Source: Myxococcus stipitatus (GTDB lineage Bacteria > Myxococcota > Myxococcia > Myxococcales > Myxococcaceae). Taken from it: a stretch of 64,000 nt of DNA. The DNA lies in the NCBI RefSeq assembly GCF_037414475.1, contig NZ_CP147913.1, positions 5,020,001 through 5,084,000 of the forward strand, read 5' to 3'. The notes under the pieces are model-generated. The model worked only from the letters and a program-made list of their open reading frames with translations. It did not search any database and was not told where the DNA came from. The position numbers were made by a program, and so were the translations under genes. Positions 18,602 through 27,885 of the stretch are shown piece by piece; position 1 is the stretch's first letter, and each line of letters opens with the position of its first letter.

Positions 18602-19927
18602 ATGCGACGCGCGCTCTTGTTGGTGGGTCTGGTGGTGGGACTTTCCTCTTCCGCGGCCGAGCCGCCTCGGGCCTATGTGCTCAAGGCCGCGCGCCTGTTC
18701 GATGCGAGGACCGGGAAGCTCGTCACGCCGGGCGTGGTGGTGGTGACGGACGGGAAGGTGTCCTCGGTGGGCGCGGGCGCGAAGGCCCCCGAGGGAGCCC
18801 GGGTGGTGGAACTGGGCGACGCCACGCTCTTGCCGGGCTTCATGGACTCCCACACGCACTTGACGGGGGAGGCCGGTGAGGACTGGCGCCAGGACGTCAT
18901 CGACTCGTTCCAGCGCACCATTCCGGAGAAGACGCTGGAGTCGCTGCCGCACGCGCGCGCGACGCTGATGGCGGGCTTCACCACCGTGCGCAACGTGGGC
19001 GCGGGAGACTTCATCGACGTGGGCCTGCGCAACTCCATCCGTCGGGGCACCGTGGTGGGGCCTCGCATCCTGACGGCCACCTCGGGTCTGGGCAGCACGG
19101 GTGGCCACTGCGACGAGGGCAACTCCTGGCGCAAGGGCCTGCTCGCGGACGAGACGGGCGCGGGTGTGGCGGACGGGCCGGAGGCGCTGCGCGCGAAGGT
19201 GCGTGAGAACCTCAAGTACGGCGCGGACCTCATCAAGGTGTGCGCCACGGGCGGAGTGTTGAGCCTCAACTCGGACGTGGACTCGCCGCAGCTCACCCAG
19301 GCGGAGCTGGATGCGATTGTCGACGAGGCCCATGCGCGCAAGCGCAAGGTGGCCGCGCATGCTCACGGCGCGGAAGGGGCGAAGCGGGCCATCCGCGCCG
19401 GCGTTGACTCCATCGAGCACGGCTCGTTCCTGGACGACGAGGCGCTGGACTTGATGAAGCGCAAGGGCACCTGGTTCGTGCCCACGGCCATGGCCTTCCA
19501 GGGCGTGAAGGAGCGCGCGGACCAGGGGCGGATGAACGAGGACACCGTGCGCAAGGTGCGCGCGGTGGATGAGGCGCGCAAGCAGTCCTTGCGCAAGGCG
19601 ATTGCGCGAGGCGTCCGCATCGCCTTCGGCACGGACTCGGGCGTCTACTCACACGGGCGCAACGCGGGGGAGTTCGCGCTGCTGGTGGAGGCAGGCATGG
19701 CGCCGGCCGAGGCCCTTCGCGCCGCGACGGTCCACGCCGCGGAGCTGTTGGGGGTGTCCGCGACGCTGGGCACGCTGGAGCCCGGGAAGGTCGCGGACGT
19801 GGTGGCGGTGCCGGGCAATCCGCTCCAGGACATCCGCAAGACGGAGGCGGTGTTCTTCGTGATGAAGGACGGCGTCATCCATCATCATGACGCCGAGCCT
19901 TCGGTGCCGCCCGAGGCGGCCCGCTGA
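18602..19927 (+). CDS. Secreted metal-dependent amidohydrolase (imidazolonepropionase/prolidase-like)
   Basis: The 441-residue product starts with a signal peptide (MRRALLLVGLVVGLSSSAA) and belongs to the amidohydrolase superfamily that includes imidazolonepropionases and Xaa-Pro dipeptidases. Metal-site motifs visible are FMDSHTHL, IKVCATGG (Lys probably the bridging residue), AAHAHG, SIEHGSF and FGTDSG, all in the expected order of the TIM barrel, followed by the ADVVAVPGNPLQDI end of the flanking beta-domain. It should act in the periplasm or outside the cell. GGAGGG lies 11 bases before the chosen ATG; an alternative ATG at 18593 is only two bases from it. Substrate unknown; a dipeptide or lactone is plausible. 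Confidence 0.88.
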   Translation: MRRALLLVGLVVGLSSSAAEPPRAYVLKAARLFDARTGKLVTPGVVVVTDGKVSSVGAGAKAPEGARVVELGDATLLPGFMDSHTHLTGEAGEDWRQDVIDSFQRTIPEKTLESLPHARATLMAGFTTVRNVGAGDFIDVGLRNSIRRGTVVGPRILTATSGLGSTGGHCDEGNSWRKGLLADETGAGVADGPEALRAKVRENLKYGADLIKVCATGGVLSLNSDVDSPQLTQAELDAIVDEAHARKRKVAAHAHGAEGAKRAIRAGVDSIEHGSFLDDEALDLMKRKGTWFVPTAMAFQGVKERADQGRMNEDTVRKVRAVDEARKQSLRKAIARGVRIAFGTDSGVYSHGRNAGEFALLVEAGMAPAEALRAATVHAAELLGVSATLGTLEPGKVADVVAVPGNPLQDIRKTEAVFFVMKDGVIHHHDAEPSVPPEAAR

Positions 19928-19937
19928 GGCCAGGACC

Positions 19938-20357
19938 TCAGGCGCCGTGTGAGCCGCCCACCGAGGTGTCCCAGAAGGACGCCTCGATTTTGTGCCCGTC
20001 CAAGTCCCTCACGAAGCAGCCGTAGTACGGCTCGCCGTACAGCGGGCGAGGACCTGGGGCGCCGTCGTTGGTCGCTCCCGCGGCGAGCGCGGCCTCGTGG
20101 AAGGCATTCACCGCCTGCTTCGACGTGGCGATGAAGCCGAAGTGGGTGCCATTGCCCACGTTGGCGCGAGAGCCGTCGAGCGGCGTCTGCACCCAGAACT
20201 CGGGGAACTGCTTGCCGTAGGCGACGGCATTGGGGAAGTCCAACACCCGGCCGTAGCCGAGCGTGGCCATGACTCGGTCATAGAAGGCCACGGCCCGCGC
20301 GAAGTCGTTCGTGCCGATGGAGACGTGAGAGAGGATGCTCGGGTTGTCGCCGCTCAT
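19938..20357 (-). CDS. VOC (glyoxalase/bleomycin-resistance fold) family protein
   Basis: The 139-residue protein has the two beta-alpha-beta-beta-beta modules of the vicinal oxygen chelate family. Motifs are LSHVSIGTNDFARAVAFYD at the N-terminus (the His is a typical metal ligand) and CFVRDLDGHKIEASFWD near the C-terminus (Glu ligand). Family members are lyases, dioxygenases or drug-binding proteins; nothing here fixes the substrate. It is encoded alone, convergent with the amidohydrolase gene, whose stop is 10 bases away. Confidence 0.85.
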   Translation of the reverse strand: MSGDNPSILSHVSIGTNDFARAVAFYDRVMATLGYGRVLDFPNAVAYGKQFPEFWVQTPLDGSRANVGNGTHFGFIATSKQAVNAFHEAALAAGATNDGAPGPRPLYGEPYYGCFVRDLDGHKIEASFWDTSVGGSHGA

Positions 20358-20431
20358 GGGGTCCTCGGGGAAACAGGGGGCCCTGGCTTAACGCGGACCG
20401 GGTGTCCCCGCGTGCTGAAATCGCTCGGCCC

Positions 20432-20842
20432 TCAAGGGCAGTGGGGACAGGAAGGACTGCCCGGATGGTCTGTCTGGAACCGCGTGTATGCCCGGCAGTT
20501 TTCATCGCGCTTCGACGTGTCGCCCTGGCAGGCGTACTGGTACGCGGCCCCGCAGAGCGTCGCGGCGATATCGGGCGTCGAAGGGCCTTTGTAGGGCTGG
20601 GTGCAGGAACTCGACGCGCCGCACTCGGCGGGGTCGTCCCTCAGCTCCTGGTACTCGCACGAGCTGTTCTCTCCGTTGAGGGAGCAGGTGCTGTCGCTCG
20701 GGCACCACTTGCACGCCAGGTCCACGTACGCGCTGGCGCAGGCGCCGCACGTGGTCAGCTCGGTGCAGGCATCGTCCTCGGCGCAGGCGGAGAGGCCCAG
20801 CGACCACAGGGCCAGGGTGAGCAAGGGGAGATAGCGGGACAC
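20432..20842 (-). CDS. Cys-rich lipoprotein with PSI-like motif
   Basis: This 136-residue protein starts at a GTG five bases after GGAG. A signal peptide ends in the lipobox LSAC. The mature part has a Cys pattern (CTELTTCGACASAY, then CKWCPSDSTCSLNG) that resembles PSI (plexin-semaphorin-integrin) repeats, small disulphide-knotted modules found in many myxobacterial surface proteins. No catalytic feature is visible. It lies 70 bases after the ABC transporter operon and may be separately transcribed. The frame is open upstream of the chosen start, but that part overlaps the ATPase gene and has no signal peptide. Confidence 0.72.
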   Translation of the reverse strand: MSRYLPLLTLALWSLGLSACAEDDACTELTTCGACASAYVDLACKWCPSDSTCSLNGENSSCEYQELRDDPAECGASSSCTQPYKGPSTPDIAATLCGAAYQYACQGDTSKRDENCRAYTRFQTDHPGSPSCPHCP

Positions 20843-20912
20843 GGTGACTCCAGAAGCCGGGGGGACGGGGAATTGTCGTCGGAGCCCCGCGACGGGAGCA
20901 ACGTCGGGTTGC

Positions 20913-21947
20913 TCACCCCTGGGGAAAGAGGCGCGCCTGTCGGATGCGGACCCGGAGGGACTGGCCCGTGCGCACGTCGAGCGCGGGCGCCACCACGCGC
21001 AGCAGCGTGCCGTCGACGGGGAAGCGGTACTCGGCCGCGTAGCCCAGGAACAGGCGCGCGGAGAGGGGCAGGGGTGTGCCGTGCTCACCCAGCTCCACGT
21101 CCTCGGGGCGGACCACCAGCGTGGCGGCGCCCGGCGTCGCGGCGGTGCCGGGGGGCAGGGGGAACACCACGCCTCCGCGCGCCGTATGGAACGCGCCCTC
21201 GCGCACCTCGCCCGAGAGCACGTTGGCGCCTCCGACGAAACCCGCGACGAAGGGCGTCGCGGGCTCACGGTAGAGCGTCTCGGGGGTGGCCACCTGCTCC
21301 AGCACGCCCTGGTTCATCACCGCGATGCGGTCCGACAGCGCGAGCGCCTCGCCCTGGTCATGGGTGACGAAGACGAGGGTGGTGCCCAGCCTCGCGCGCA
21401 GGGCCGCGATTTCGGCGCGCAGCTCCTCGCGCAGCGCCGCGTCCAGGTTGGAGAGCGGCTCGTCCAGCAGCAACACGCGAGGCCCCGCGACCAGCGCCCG
21501 TGCGAGCGCGACACGCTGGAGTTGGCCACCCGAGAGTTCATGGGGTTTTCGCGCCGCCAGGCTCTCTAGCCGGACCCAGCGCAGCGCCTCGCCCACCTTC
21601 GCCGCGAGCTCTGTCTTGGGCACGCGGCGCAGCGTCAGCGGATAGGCCACGTTCTCTTCCACCGTGCGGTGGGGCCACACGGCATAGCCCTGGAACACCA
21701 TGCCCAGTCCGCGGCGCTCGGGAGGCACGCGCACGCCGGGCCCGGCCACCACCTCACCGCCGAGGCGGAGCACGCCCGCGTCGGGATGCTCCAGCCCCGC
21801 GAGCATGCGCAGCGTGGTCGTCTTCCCGCAGCCGGACGGCCCCAGCAGCGAGACGAGCTCCCCCTCCTGGACCTCGAGGCTCAGGCCGCGCACCACGGGC
21901 GTGGCGCCATAGGACTTGAACACGCCCTCCAGCGAGATGGCCGCCAT
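20913..21947 (-). CDS. ABC transporter ATPase, iron(III)/thiamine/spermidine type
   Basis: This 344-residue ATP-binding subunit energises the permease encoded upstream. It has Walker A GPSGCGKTT, Q-loop MVFQGYAVWPH, signature LSGGQLQRVALARAL, Walker B VLLLDEPLSNLD and H-loop THDQ, followed by a C-terminal TOBE-like domain (TLVVRPEDVELGE). This long form is typical of the FbpC/PotA/ThiQ class of importers. The ATG overlaps the permease stop by one base (TGATG), so translation is coupled. It is the last gene of the three-gene import operon. Confidence 0.93.
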   Translation of the reverse strand: MAAISLEGVFKSYGATPVVRGLSLEVQEGELVSLLGPSGCGKTTTLRMLAGLEHPDAGVLRLGGEVVAGPGVRVPPERRGLGMVFQGYAVWPHRTVEENVAYPLTLRRVPKTELAAKVGEALRWVRLESLAARKPHELSGGQLQRVALARALVAGPRVLLLDEPLSNLDAALREELRAEIAALRARLGTTLVFVTHDQGEALALSDRIAVMNQGVLEQVATPETLYREPATPFVAGFVGGANVLSGEVREGAFHTARGGVVFPLPPGTAATPGAATLVVRPEDVELGEHGTPLPLSARLFLGYAAEYRFPVDGTLLRVVAPALDVRTGQSLRVRIRQARLFPQG

Positions 21948-23611
21948 CACCGCGCCTCCGTCGCGCGGCGAGACACCAGCGCGAGCACGACGTGTCCCGA
22001 CACCACCAGCATCACGAAGGCACACGCCAGCACCGCCGCGGCCGCCGGGTCCGCGTAGCTCTGCAAGTCGAACAGCAGCTTGCCCAACACCTCCGAACCC
22101 GCCGGCACCAGCAGCACGGACATGGTGATTTCCGTCGCGCAGGAGAGGAACGCCAGGATGAAGGCCACCGTGAGCGCGGGCCGCAGGAGCGGCAAGGGCA
22201 CGTCGAGGAAGGCGCGCAGGGGGCTCGCGCCGCTGACCCGCGCCGCCTCCGTCAAAGACGGGTCCAACTGCGCCAGCGCCTCCGTGCTGTTGCGAGTCCC
22301 CAGCGCGAGATACTTCGCCGAGTACGCCACCAGCAGCAGCCACGGCGTATGTGCCAGCGCCAGCACGAAGGCCACCTGGTCAAAGAGGATGAAGCGCCAG
22401 TCCCGAGAGAACGCGAGCAGCAACGCCAGGGCCAGCACCGTGCCCGGCACGGCATAGGGCCACACGGCCAGCGCCTCGACGCCCGCCCCGAGTCTCCTGA
22501 AGGCTCGCTGGAGCAGCGCCGATGCGAGTCCGAACCCACACACCAGCACGCCCGCTCCCGCCGCCAGCAGGAGGCTGAGCCCCGTGGCTCGCAGCGTGCG
22601 CGGCTGGCTCAACACGCTGGCCCAGTGTGAGAGCGTCAACTCCTCCCACGCGAGCCGCGCGCCGAATCCGCGCTGGAGCGAGGTGAGCAGGATGGCGCCC
22701 AACGGCAGCAGCACCAGCAGCCCACACACCGCCGCGACGGACACCGTGGCCCCCGTCCGCGCGCGGCCCAGCGCGAGAGGCCGTGACGCCAGGCCCTTGC
22801 CCGCGCTCAATCGCACGCGCCCGGAGCGCCCCAGGGCCCACGTCGCCAGCAGGGACAGCGGCGTCAGGGCGAGCAGCACGAGCGCGAGCACACACGCCCG
22901 CCCCAGCCCTTCATCCCCGCGCAGGACGAGCTCATAGATGCGGGTGGTGAGCACCCGCGTGGGAGGCGTCGCGGACACGCCCAGCAGATACGGTACGCCG
23001 AAGGAAGACGCCGCCATGAGGAACACCATCACCGCGCCGGACAGGAGCGACGGGAGCACCAGGGGCACGGTTGTCGTCAGCAGCGCCCTCAGGGGCGAGG
23101 CGCCACACACCCGCGCGGCTTCCTCCAGCGCGGGGTCCATCCTGCGCAGCGCCGCCGCGCCCGCGAGCAGCACCAGGGGCAGGCCGGACAGTCCCTCGAC
23201 GAAGGCGATGCCCACGGGCCCATGGATGTCGAGTGTGCCCTCACCCAACAGCCGGTTGAGATAACCCGCGCGAGGGCTGGCCAGGGACAACCAGCCCATG
23301 CCCCAGATGAACGCGGGGATGGCGGAGGGCAGGGTGAAGAGGACGGTGAAGCCCCCTCGCAGCGGCAGGTCCGTGCGGAACAGCAACACCGACAGCGGCG
23401 CGCCCAGGGCGAGCGCGAGCAGCGCGGCGCCTCCCGAGATGAGCAGCGTGTTTCCCAGCGCCCCCAGCTCCGAGGCGAGCCCCTCCGCGCCCAGGTCTCC
23501 AGGCGCCGCCGCGCCACGCGCGAGCAACAGCACCACCGGCCCCACGGCGAAGACAATCACTGGCACCAGCCACGCGGCCAATCCCAACCCTCTCGCAGAG
23601 AGTCTCCTCAT
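21947..23611 (-). CDS. ABC transporter permease, fused double module (FbpB/ThiP type)
   Basis: This 554-residue inner-membrane permease has about twelve membrane segments in two homologous halves, each with a cytoplasmic EAA loop: LEEAARVCGASPLRALL in the first and LTEAARVSGASPLRAFL in the second. Fused double permeases of this kind serve iron(III), thiamine or 2-aminoethylphosphonate importers. The ATG start overlaps the stop of the binding-protein gene by four bases (ATGA). The gene order binding protein - permease - ATPase is canonical. Confidence 0.93.
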   Translation of the reverse strand: MRRLSARGLGLAAWLVPVIVFAVGPVVLLLARGAAAPGDLGAEGLASELGALGNTLLISGGAALLALALGAPLSVLLFRTDLPLRGGFTVLFTLPSAIPAFIWGMGWLSLASPRAGYLNRLLGEGTLDIHGPVGIAFVEGLSGLPLVLLAGAAALRRMDPALEEAARVCGASPLRALLTTTVPLVLPSLLSGAVMVFLMAASSFGVPYLLGVSATPPTRVLTTRIYELVLRGDEGLGRACVLALVLLALTPLSLLATWALGRSGRVRLSAGKGLASRPLALGRARTGATVSVAAVCGLLVLLPLGAILLTSLQRGFGARLAWEELTLSHWASVLSQPRTLRATGLSLLLAAGAGVLVCGFGLASALLQRAFRRLGAGVEALAVWPYAVPGTVLALALLLAFSRDWRFILFDQVAFVLALAHTPWLLLVAYSAKYLALGTRNSTEALAQLDPSLTEAARVSGASPLRAFLDVPLPLLRPALTVAFILAFLSCATEITMSVLLVPAGSEVLGKLLFDLQSYADPAAAAVLACAFVMLVVSGHVVLALVSRRATEAR

Positions 23612-24654
23612 TTCGAGAAGGCCCGCGTGAAGGACTCCTTGAGCGCGCCACCTCGCGCCAACCCCTGCTGTATCAACTCGGGTGTCCACGGCTGCGTGCG
23701 CTCCAGCAGCACCTCCACGCCGGGCTCGCCCCGAGGCCCCGCGAGGCGCGGGTCCACCGCGTGCATGTCTCCCTTCTCGACGATGAGGCGCTGCCCCTCG
23801 GGAGACAGGAGCACATCCACCACGGCGCGCGCCGCCACGGGGTTGGGTGTCTTCGCGAGGATGGCCACGGGCCCTGGAATGGTGACCGCGCCATCCGTGG
23901 GCCAGACCACGCGTATCCGGCTGCCGCGTGCCCGCGCCGCCAGCGCGTTCTCCAGCAACAAGACCCCCGCGTCCGCCTCCCCACTCTCCACTTTCTGGAG
24001 CACCGCCGCGTTGCCCCCCGCGACGATGGCGCCCTGCTTCCGCAGGCCCGCGAAGTACGCCTCGCCATACCTGGACTGGCAGAACACGGCCCAGGTGAAG
24101 GCCGTGCCCGACGTGAGCGGGTCGCCAATGGCCACGCGTCCCGGCCATGTCCCATCCACCAACCCCGCGAAGGACGTGGGCGGTGGAGGGGAATCCTCCC
24201 GGTGCACCAGCACCATGGTGGACACGCGGATGGCGGCGGAGCGCGCGTCCAGGTCCAAGAGCGCGCGGGGAACCCGCAGCACGTGCGGCGACGCATACGG
24301 CAGGAACAAGCCCTCGTTCGCGAGCCGCTCCACCAGGAACGGGTCCGACGTCGCGAGCAGGTCGGCGCGGATGGCCCCCGCGGCGCGCTCGGCCTCCAAC
24401 CGGCTGGCCACCTTCTCGCTGCCCGCTTGATACCAGCGCACGGTGACGCCGGGCAGCTCCCGCTTCAGCAGCGGCTCGAGCGCGTCCAGCACGTGTTGGT
24501 ACATGGACGTGTAGACCCAGACCTCGCCCGCGGGCGCGCCTTCATGCGCGGCGTGGGTGCCGGAGGACGGCGCGGCGGACTCGATGCGGCACGAGGCGAG
24601 CACGGCCAGCGCCAGGGCGAGGCCAGTCCCCCGGACGAGTGCGGGAAGGGACAT
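23608..24654 (-). CDS. ABC transporter substrate-binding lipoprotein, iron(III)-type
   Basis: The 348-residue protein starts MSLPALVRGTG and carries a lipobox ending LASC, so it should be a lipid-anchored periplasmic binding protein. The fold is that of the FbpA/PotD cluster: VWVYTSMYQHVLDALEPLL at the start, RADLLATSDPFLVERL, and a second lobe with GVLLLENALAARA and PNPVAARAVVDVLLSPEGQRL. It feeds the permease and ATPase encoded directly downstream. The ligand is probably ferric iron or a small organic molecule such as a phosphonate; the metal-binding Tyr pair of FbpA is not obvious. First gene of the operon; a terminator of the neighbouring operon lies just upstream. Confidence 0.88.
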   Translation of the reverse strand: MSLPALVRGTGLALALAVLASCRIESAAPSSGTHAAHEGAPAGEVWVYTSMYQHVLDALEPLLKRELPGVTVRWYQAGSEKVASRLEAERAAGAIRADLLATSDPFLVERLANEGLFLPYASPHVLRVPRALLDLDARSAAIRVSTMVLVHREDSPPPPTSFAGLVDGTWPGRVAIGDPLTSGTAFTWAVFCQSRYGEAYFAGLRKQGAIVAGGNAAVLQKVESGEADAGVLLLENALAARARGSRIRVVWPTDGAVTIPGPVAILAKTPNPVAARAVVDVLLSPEGQRLIVEKGDMHAVDPRLAGPRGEPGVEVLLERTQPWTPELIQQGLARGGALKESFTRAFSK

Positions 24655-24711
24655 GCGCCCGGGATTATGCGGCACGGCCAGCCAAAGTCGTGCCCCGCTC
24701 GGAGCGTTGCC

Positions 24712-24755
24712 TGAAAATGACAAACCCCTTCCGTGCGCGACCGGCACGAAAGGGG
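24712..24755 (-). terminator. Intrinsic terminator of the diheme-cytochrome operon
   Basis: On the minus strand a 12-base stem (CCCCTTTCGTGC with GCACGGAAGGGG, one G-U pair) with a 7-base loop is followed by TTTGTCATTTTC. It ends transcripts coming from the cytochrome gene and separates them from the ABC operon. Confidence 0.8.
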
Positions 24756-24787
24756 CTGTCCCGCGTCTTGAATGGACGGACCGCGCG

Positions 24788-26104
24788 CTACTTGCAGCTT
24801 CGCGCCGGCATGGCGTCAATCCAGTCGGCGATGAGCTGGGCACCCGCCTCGTGGCGCAGGGCCCGGCCAATCTCCGGCATCATCTTCCCCGAGATTTCCG
24901 TGTGCATCCGGAACCAGAGGATGGACGTGTCGTGGCTCCCGGGGACGATGTCGAACTCACCGCCCACGCCGCCACCGGCGGAGCCCGGACGCTTGCAATA
25001 GCCCAGGCTGAACTCATCCGTCGTCTTGATGTCCAGGAACAGCCGGCTGGTGATGCCGGGCTGCGCCTTGGGGTTGTGGCAGTGCGCGCAGTTGATATCC
25101 AGATAGGTGCGCGCCCGCTGCGTCAGGTCCGCCTCGCCCGCGTTGAACGCGTCCGGAGCGCGGGGAATCTGCTGCGTGGGCGGCAGTCCCTCCAGCTTCC
25201 CGAGACTCGCCAGGTGCTGGAGCTGGTTGACCGGCTGAAGGCCATAGGTGTGCTCCCGGTTGAGATACCGGGCCTTCACGCCAATGGGCAGCAGGTGCTG
25301 GTTGTCCTGCTCGTCCACCATGTGATGGCACTTCTGGCACTGGTTGCGCTGCGGCACCAGGTAGTCGAACTTCCGCGTCACGCCCTCGGTGTCGATGAAC
25401 GTGAAGTCCTTGAACACCTTACCGCCGCTGGCCAGCGTCGCCTCGGTCAGCGCATCGTTCCAGACGTAGGGATACGCCACCCAACCCACCGGCTGCGGCT
25501 GCCGCACCAGGACCCGTGTCTCCAAAGGACGCACGTTCTTGTCCGGCTCGCGGAAGTCGGCGGGGAAGGCAAACGTCTTGGTGATGATGGTGCCCACCGG
25601 CAGGTCCAGCACCGCGTCCGCCGAGTACAGCGCCGCCTTGCCCGCTGGGATGTAGAGCGTGCGGGACTTGAGCGAGTAGTCGGAGAACAGCGGCGTGGTC
25701 AGCTCATACGGGATGTTGCCTTCCACGGGCTTGAAGTCGCCGCCCGCGGGAGTCCCCGTGAAGAGGTTGTAACCAGACAGCACGTCGGGAATCGTCACCG
25801 TCCCCGGTGGGGGCCCGGCGTCGCTCCCCGCGTCGGAGCCCGCATCGCTCCCCGCGTCGCTTCCTCCATCCTCGGGCCCTGCGTCAGTCCCCCCGTCGTT
25901 TCCAGCGTCGGCTCCCCCGTCCTCACCTGCGTCGGGGTTCCCCGCGTCCGGCCCGGAGTCGGGCGTGGACGGGTTTCCGGCATCCCCCGCGTCGGGGATT
26001 TCACCGATGCGGGAGTCATCCTCCTCCCCACCGGAACAGGCGGCCACCGCCGCGGCAAGCAACACCGCGGCGAGGCCCAGGCGCGTCATGTACGGCGAAC
26101 GCAT
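24788..26104 (-). CDS. Diheme c-type cytochrome lipoprotein (SO2930/TIGR03806-like)
   Basis: The 438-residue protein has a signal peptide with lipobox AAAC, a long Asp/Ala/Gly-rich linker (residues ~30-100) and a mature domain beginning VTIPDVLSGYNLFTG. Two haem c sites are visible, CQKCH and CAHCH, and Met/His residues such as KMMPEIGR could serve as distal ligands. The layout matches a family of diheme cytochromes, TIGR03806 as I recall it, that is usually paired with a parallel beta-helix protein; that partner is the gene immediately upstream. It should be anchored at a membrane facing the periplasm or surface. Role and electron partner are unknown. AAGGA lies nine bases before the ATG. 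Confidence 0.85.
   Translation of the reverse strand: MRSPYMTRLGLAAVLLAAAVAACSGGEEDDSRIGEIPDAGDAGNPSTPDSGPDAGNPDAGEDGGADAGNDGGTDAGPEDGGSDAGSDAGSDAGSDAGPPPGTVTIPDVLSGYNLFTGTPAGGDFKPVEGNIPYELTTPLFSDYSLKSRTLYIPAGKAALYSADAVLDLPVGTIITKTFAFPADFREPDKNVRPLETRVLVRQPQPVGWVAYPYVWNDALTEATLASGGKVFKDFTFIDTEGVTRKFDYLVPQRNQCQKCHHMVDEQDNQHLLPIGVKARYLNREHTYGLQPVNQLQHLASLGKLEGLPPTQQIPRAPDAFNAGEADLTQRARTYLDINCAHCHNPKAQPGITSRLFLDIKTTDEFSLGYCKRPGSAGGGVGGEFDIVPGSHDTSILWFRMHTEISGKMMPEIGRALRHEAGAQLIADWIDAMPARSCK
25803..25998 (-). repeat. Low-complexity repeat coding for an Asp-Ala-Gly linker
   Basis: Short near-identical units rich in GCGTCG and GCATCG code for GSDAG/PDAG repeats between the lipobox and the haem domain of the diheme cytochrome. 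Similar linker DNA occurs near 27470-27560 and 31230-31340. Confidence 0.6.
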
Positions 26105-26129
26105 GGTCGTGAGTCCTTGTTGCTGGGGC

Positions 26130-27686
26130 TCAGGGCAGCTTCAGCGCGGGACGGAAGCCCGTGCAGTTGAACGGCGTGGCCCCCTGGTTGTAGCGGCGCG
26201 TCTCACCCCAGGCGCCGACGATGTCGGGCGTGGCCGCCATCAGCTTCTTCTGCACCGCCTCCAGGTCCAGGTCCACCACCGCCGCCTTCGTGGTCGCAGG
26301 CAGCGTGTTGTTGGTGAAGCAGAGGTTCATGCCGTTGGCCACGCTCTCGTTGCGCGGCGCCGGGTCGATGCCGTCCCACAGCACGTGCTCCACGCGGTCC
26401 ACACCCGCGGCCGCCTTGCCGTAGGCATAGAGGTTGGCGATGAGGAAGCCCAGCGGACGCTCCGCGAGGCTGGGCGTGCCGCTGTCCACGCTCTCACCGC
26501 TGCCACCCAGGAAGGTGTTGTGGTGGACGTACACGTCCGACGTGCTGAAGTTGAAGAAGCCCGCGGACCACAGGACGGGGTTGGGCTCGATGGCCAGACC
26601 GCTCAACACCGCGATGTCCACCGTGTTGTTGTTGCCCCACGTGTTGCCCACGAACTCCACCCGGCGCGACGCCAGGATGAACGTGCCCGTTCCGGCCGGC
26701 ACCTGGGACACGGTGCTGCTGCTGCCCGAGTCCGACGCGAAGTTGTGCCGGTTGTTGCCGGTGATGGTGTTCTTCGTGACGAGCACGTCCGTGCCCTGGA
26801 TGGGGTTGCCCGGCAAATCGAACACCACCAGACCCGTGGTGTTGTCGATGGCCGTGTTGCCTTCCACGTAGGCGAACTTCGTGTTCTCGATTTCAATGCC
26901 CGCCACGTTCTTCTTCGCGATGTTCCGGCGGATGATGGCGTAGCGCGTCTGGCCCACGTAGATGCCCGCGTCCGCCGCGTTGTACGCCTCGCAGTCCTCC
27001 ACGACGACGTAGCGCGACTTCACCGGGTAGATGCCGTACTTGCCGTTGCTCGACTGGTTCTCCCGCTCCCACTCGGTGCGGATGCGCTGGATGAACACGT
27101 TGCTGGAGTTCTCCACGCGCAGCGCGTCCTTCTGCGCGTTCCACAGCGCCACGTCGCGCAGCGTGAAGAGCTTGCCCACCACGTCCAGGCCGTTGGTGTT
27201 CGCGGCGGCGGCGGAGAAGTCCAGCACCGTGCTGGCCGCGCCACCGGTGCCCTCGCCCTGCGCGCCACGGCCCGCGCCCTGGAAGGTGATGCCGTCCGCG
27301 CGGATGGTCACCGCGTTGTCGAAGTGGAAGGTGCCCGCCCCCAGGGTGATGGTGGTGCAGGGCTTCAAGTCGTTGACGGCGTTCTGGAGCTGCTGCTCCT
27401 GGCCCGGATTGAACGTCAGCGCGTGGGCTTCCTTGCCCTCACACGTGAACTCCTGCGGCCACACCGTGGTGCCCGAGTCCGGAGTCCCCGAATCCGGCGT
27501 GCCCGGCCCCGAGTCCGGCGTCCCTGAATCCGGCGCCCCCGCGTCCGGGCTGCCTTGGCCCGTGCTCGGGTTGGGGTCCGCGAACGGCCCATCATTCTCG
27601 TCATCCGAACAGGCGGGGATGGCGAGCAGGCTCATCAAGGAGACGAGCGCGACACGGGTCACGCGCGAAAGCGGCAGACGGTTCAT
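26130..27686 (-). CDS. Parallel beta-helix lipoprotein (TIGR03805-like)
   Basis: This 518-residue lipoprotein has a signal peptide ending IPAC and a PDSGTPDSG linker. The mature part is a right-handed parallel beta-helix with repeated turns such as GITFQGAGRGAQ, YVVVEDCEAYNAADAGIYVG, YAIIRRNIAKKNVAGIEIEN and AYVEGNTAIDNTTGLVVFD. Such folds are common in polysaccharide lyases and surface proteins. Proteins of this type are typically encoded next to a diheme cytochrome, as here (25-base gap, first gene of the pair). A substrate-binding or sugar-processing role at the cell surface is possible, but no catalytic residues can be named. Confidence 0.85.
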   Translation of the reverse strand: MNRLPLSRVTRVALVSLMSLLAIPACSDDENDGPFADPNPSTGQGSPDAGAPDSGTPDSGPGTPDSGTPDSGTTVWPQEFTCEGKEAHALTFNPGQEQQLQNAVNDLKPCTTITLGAGTFHFDNAVTIRADGITFQGAGRGAQGEGTGGAASTVLDFSAAAANTNGLDVVGKLFTLRDVALWNAQKDALRVENSSNVFIQRIRTEWERENQSSNGKYGIYPVKSRYVVVEDCEAYNAADAGIYVGQTRYAIIRRNIAKKNVAGIEIENTKFAYVEGNTAIDNTTGLVVFDLPGNPIQGTDVLVTKNTITGNNRHNFASDSGSSSTVSQVPAGTGTFILASRRVEFVGNTWGNNNTVDIAVLSGLAIEPNPVLWSAGFFNFSTSDVYVHHNTFLGGSGESVDSGTPSLAERPLGFLIANLYAYGKAAAGVDRVEHVLWDGIDPAPRNESVANGMNLCFTNNTLPATTKAAVVDLDLEAVQKKLMAATPDIVGAWGETRRYNQGATPFNCTGFRPALKLP

Positions 27687-27885
27687 CAGACTTCCTCCAA
27701 CGGTGGAGCGCGCCTCTCCTCCTCACGAGGGCAAGCGGAGTGGTGCGCGGGATGCGCGAATCCTCGTCCCCATGCGGCCCGACCTCAAGGGTTTGATGAG
27801 GAATTCGGCGCGGTGCGTATTCATGACGCGGTGCGATGTGTGATGGGATGATGCTTGTATTTCCCGCGTCAGGAGATGCGTCCGC
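27687..27885. promoter_or_regulatory. Divergent promoter region, beta-helix operon and DUF3445 gene
   Basis: A 199-base gap between divergent starts. It is less GC-rich toward 27800-27870 and must contain both promoters, but I cannot assign -35/-10 elements with confidence. Confidence 0.4.

Noticed and set aside
20843..21268. N-terminal extension of the PSI-like lipoprotein frame
   Set aside because: It overlaps the ABC ATPase gene in antisense frame sense of the same strand, has no signal, and the chosen GTG has a good ribosome-binding site and lipobox.
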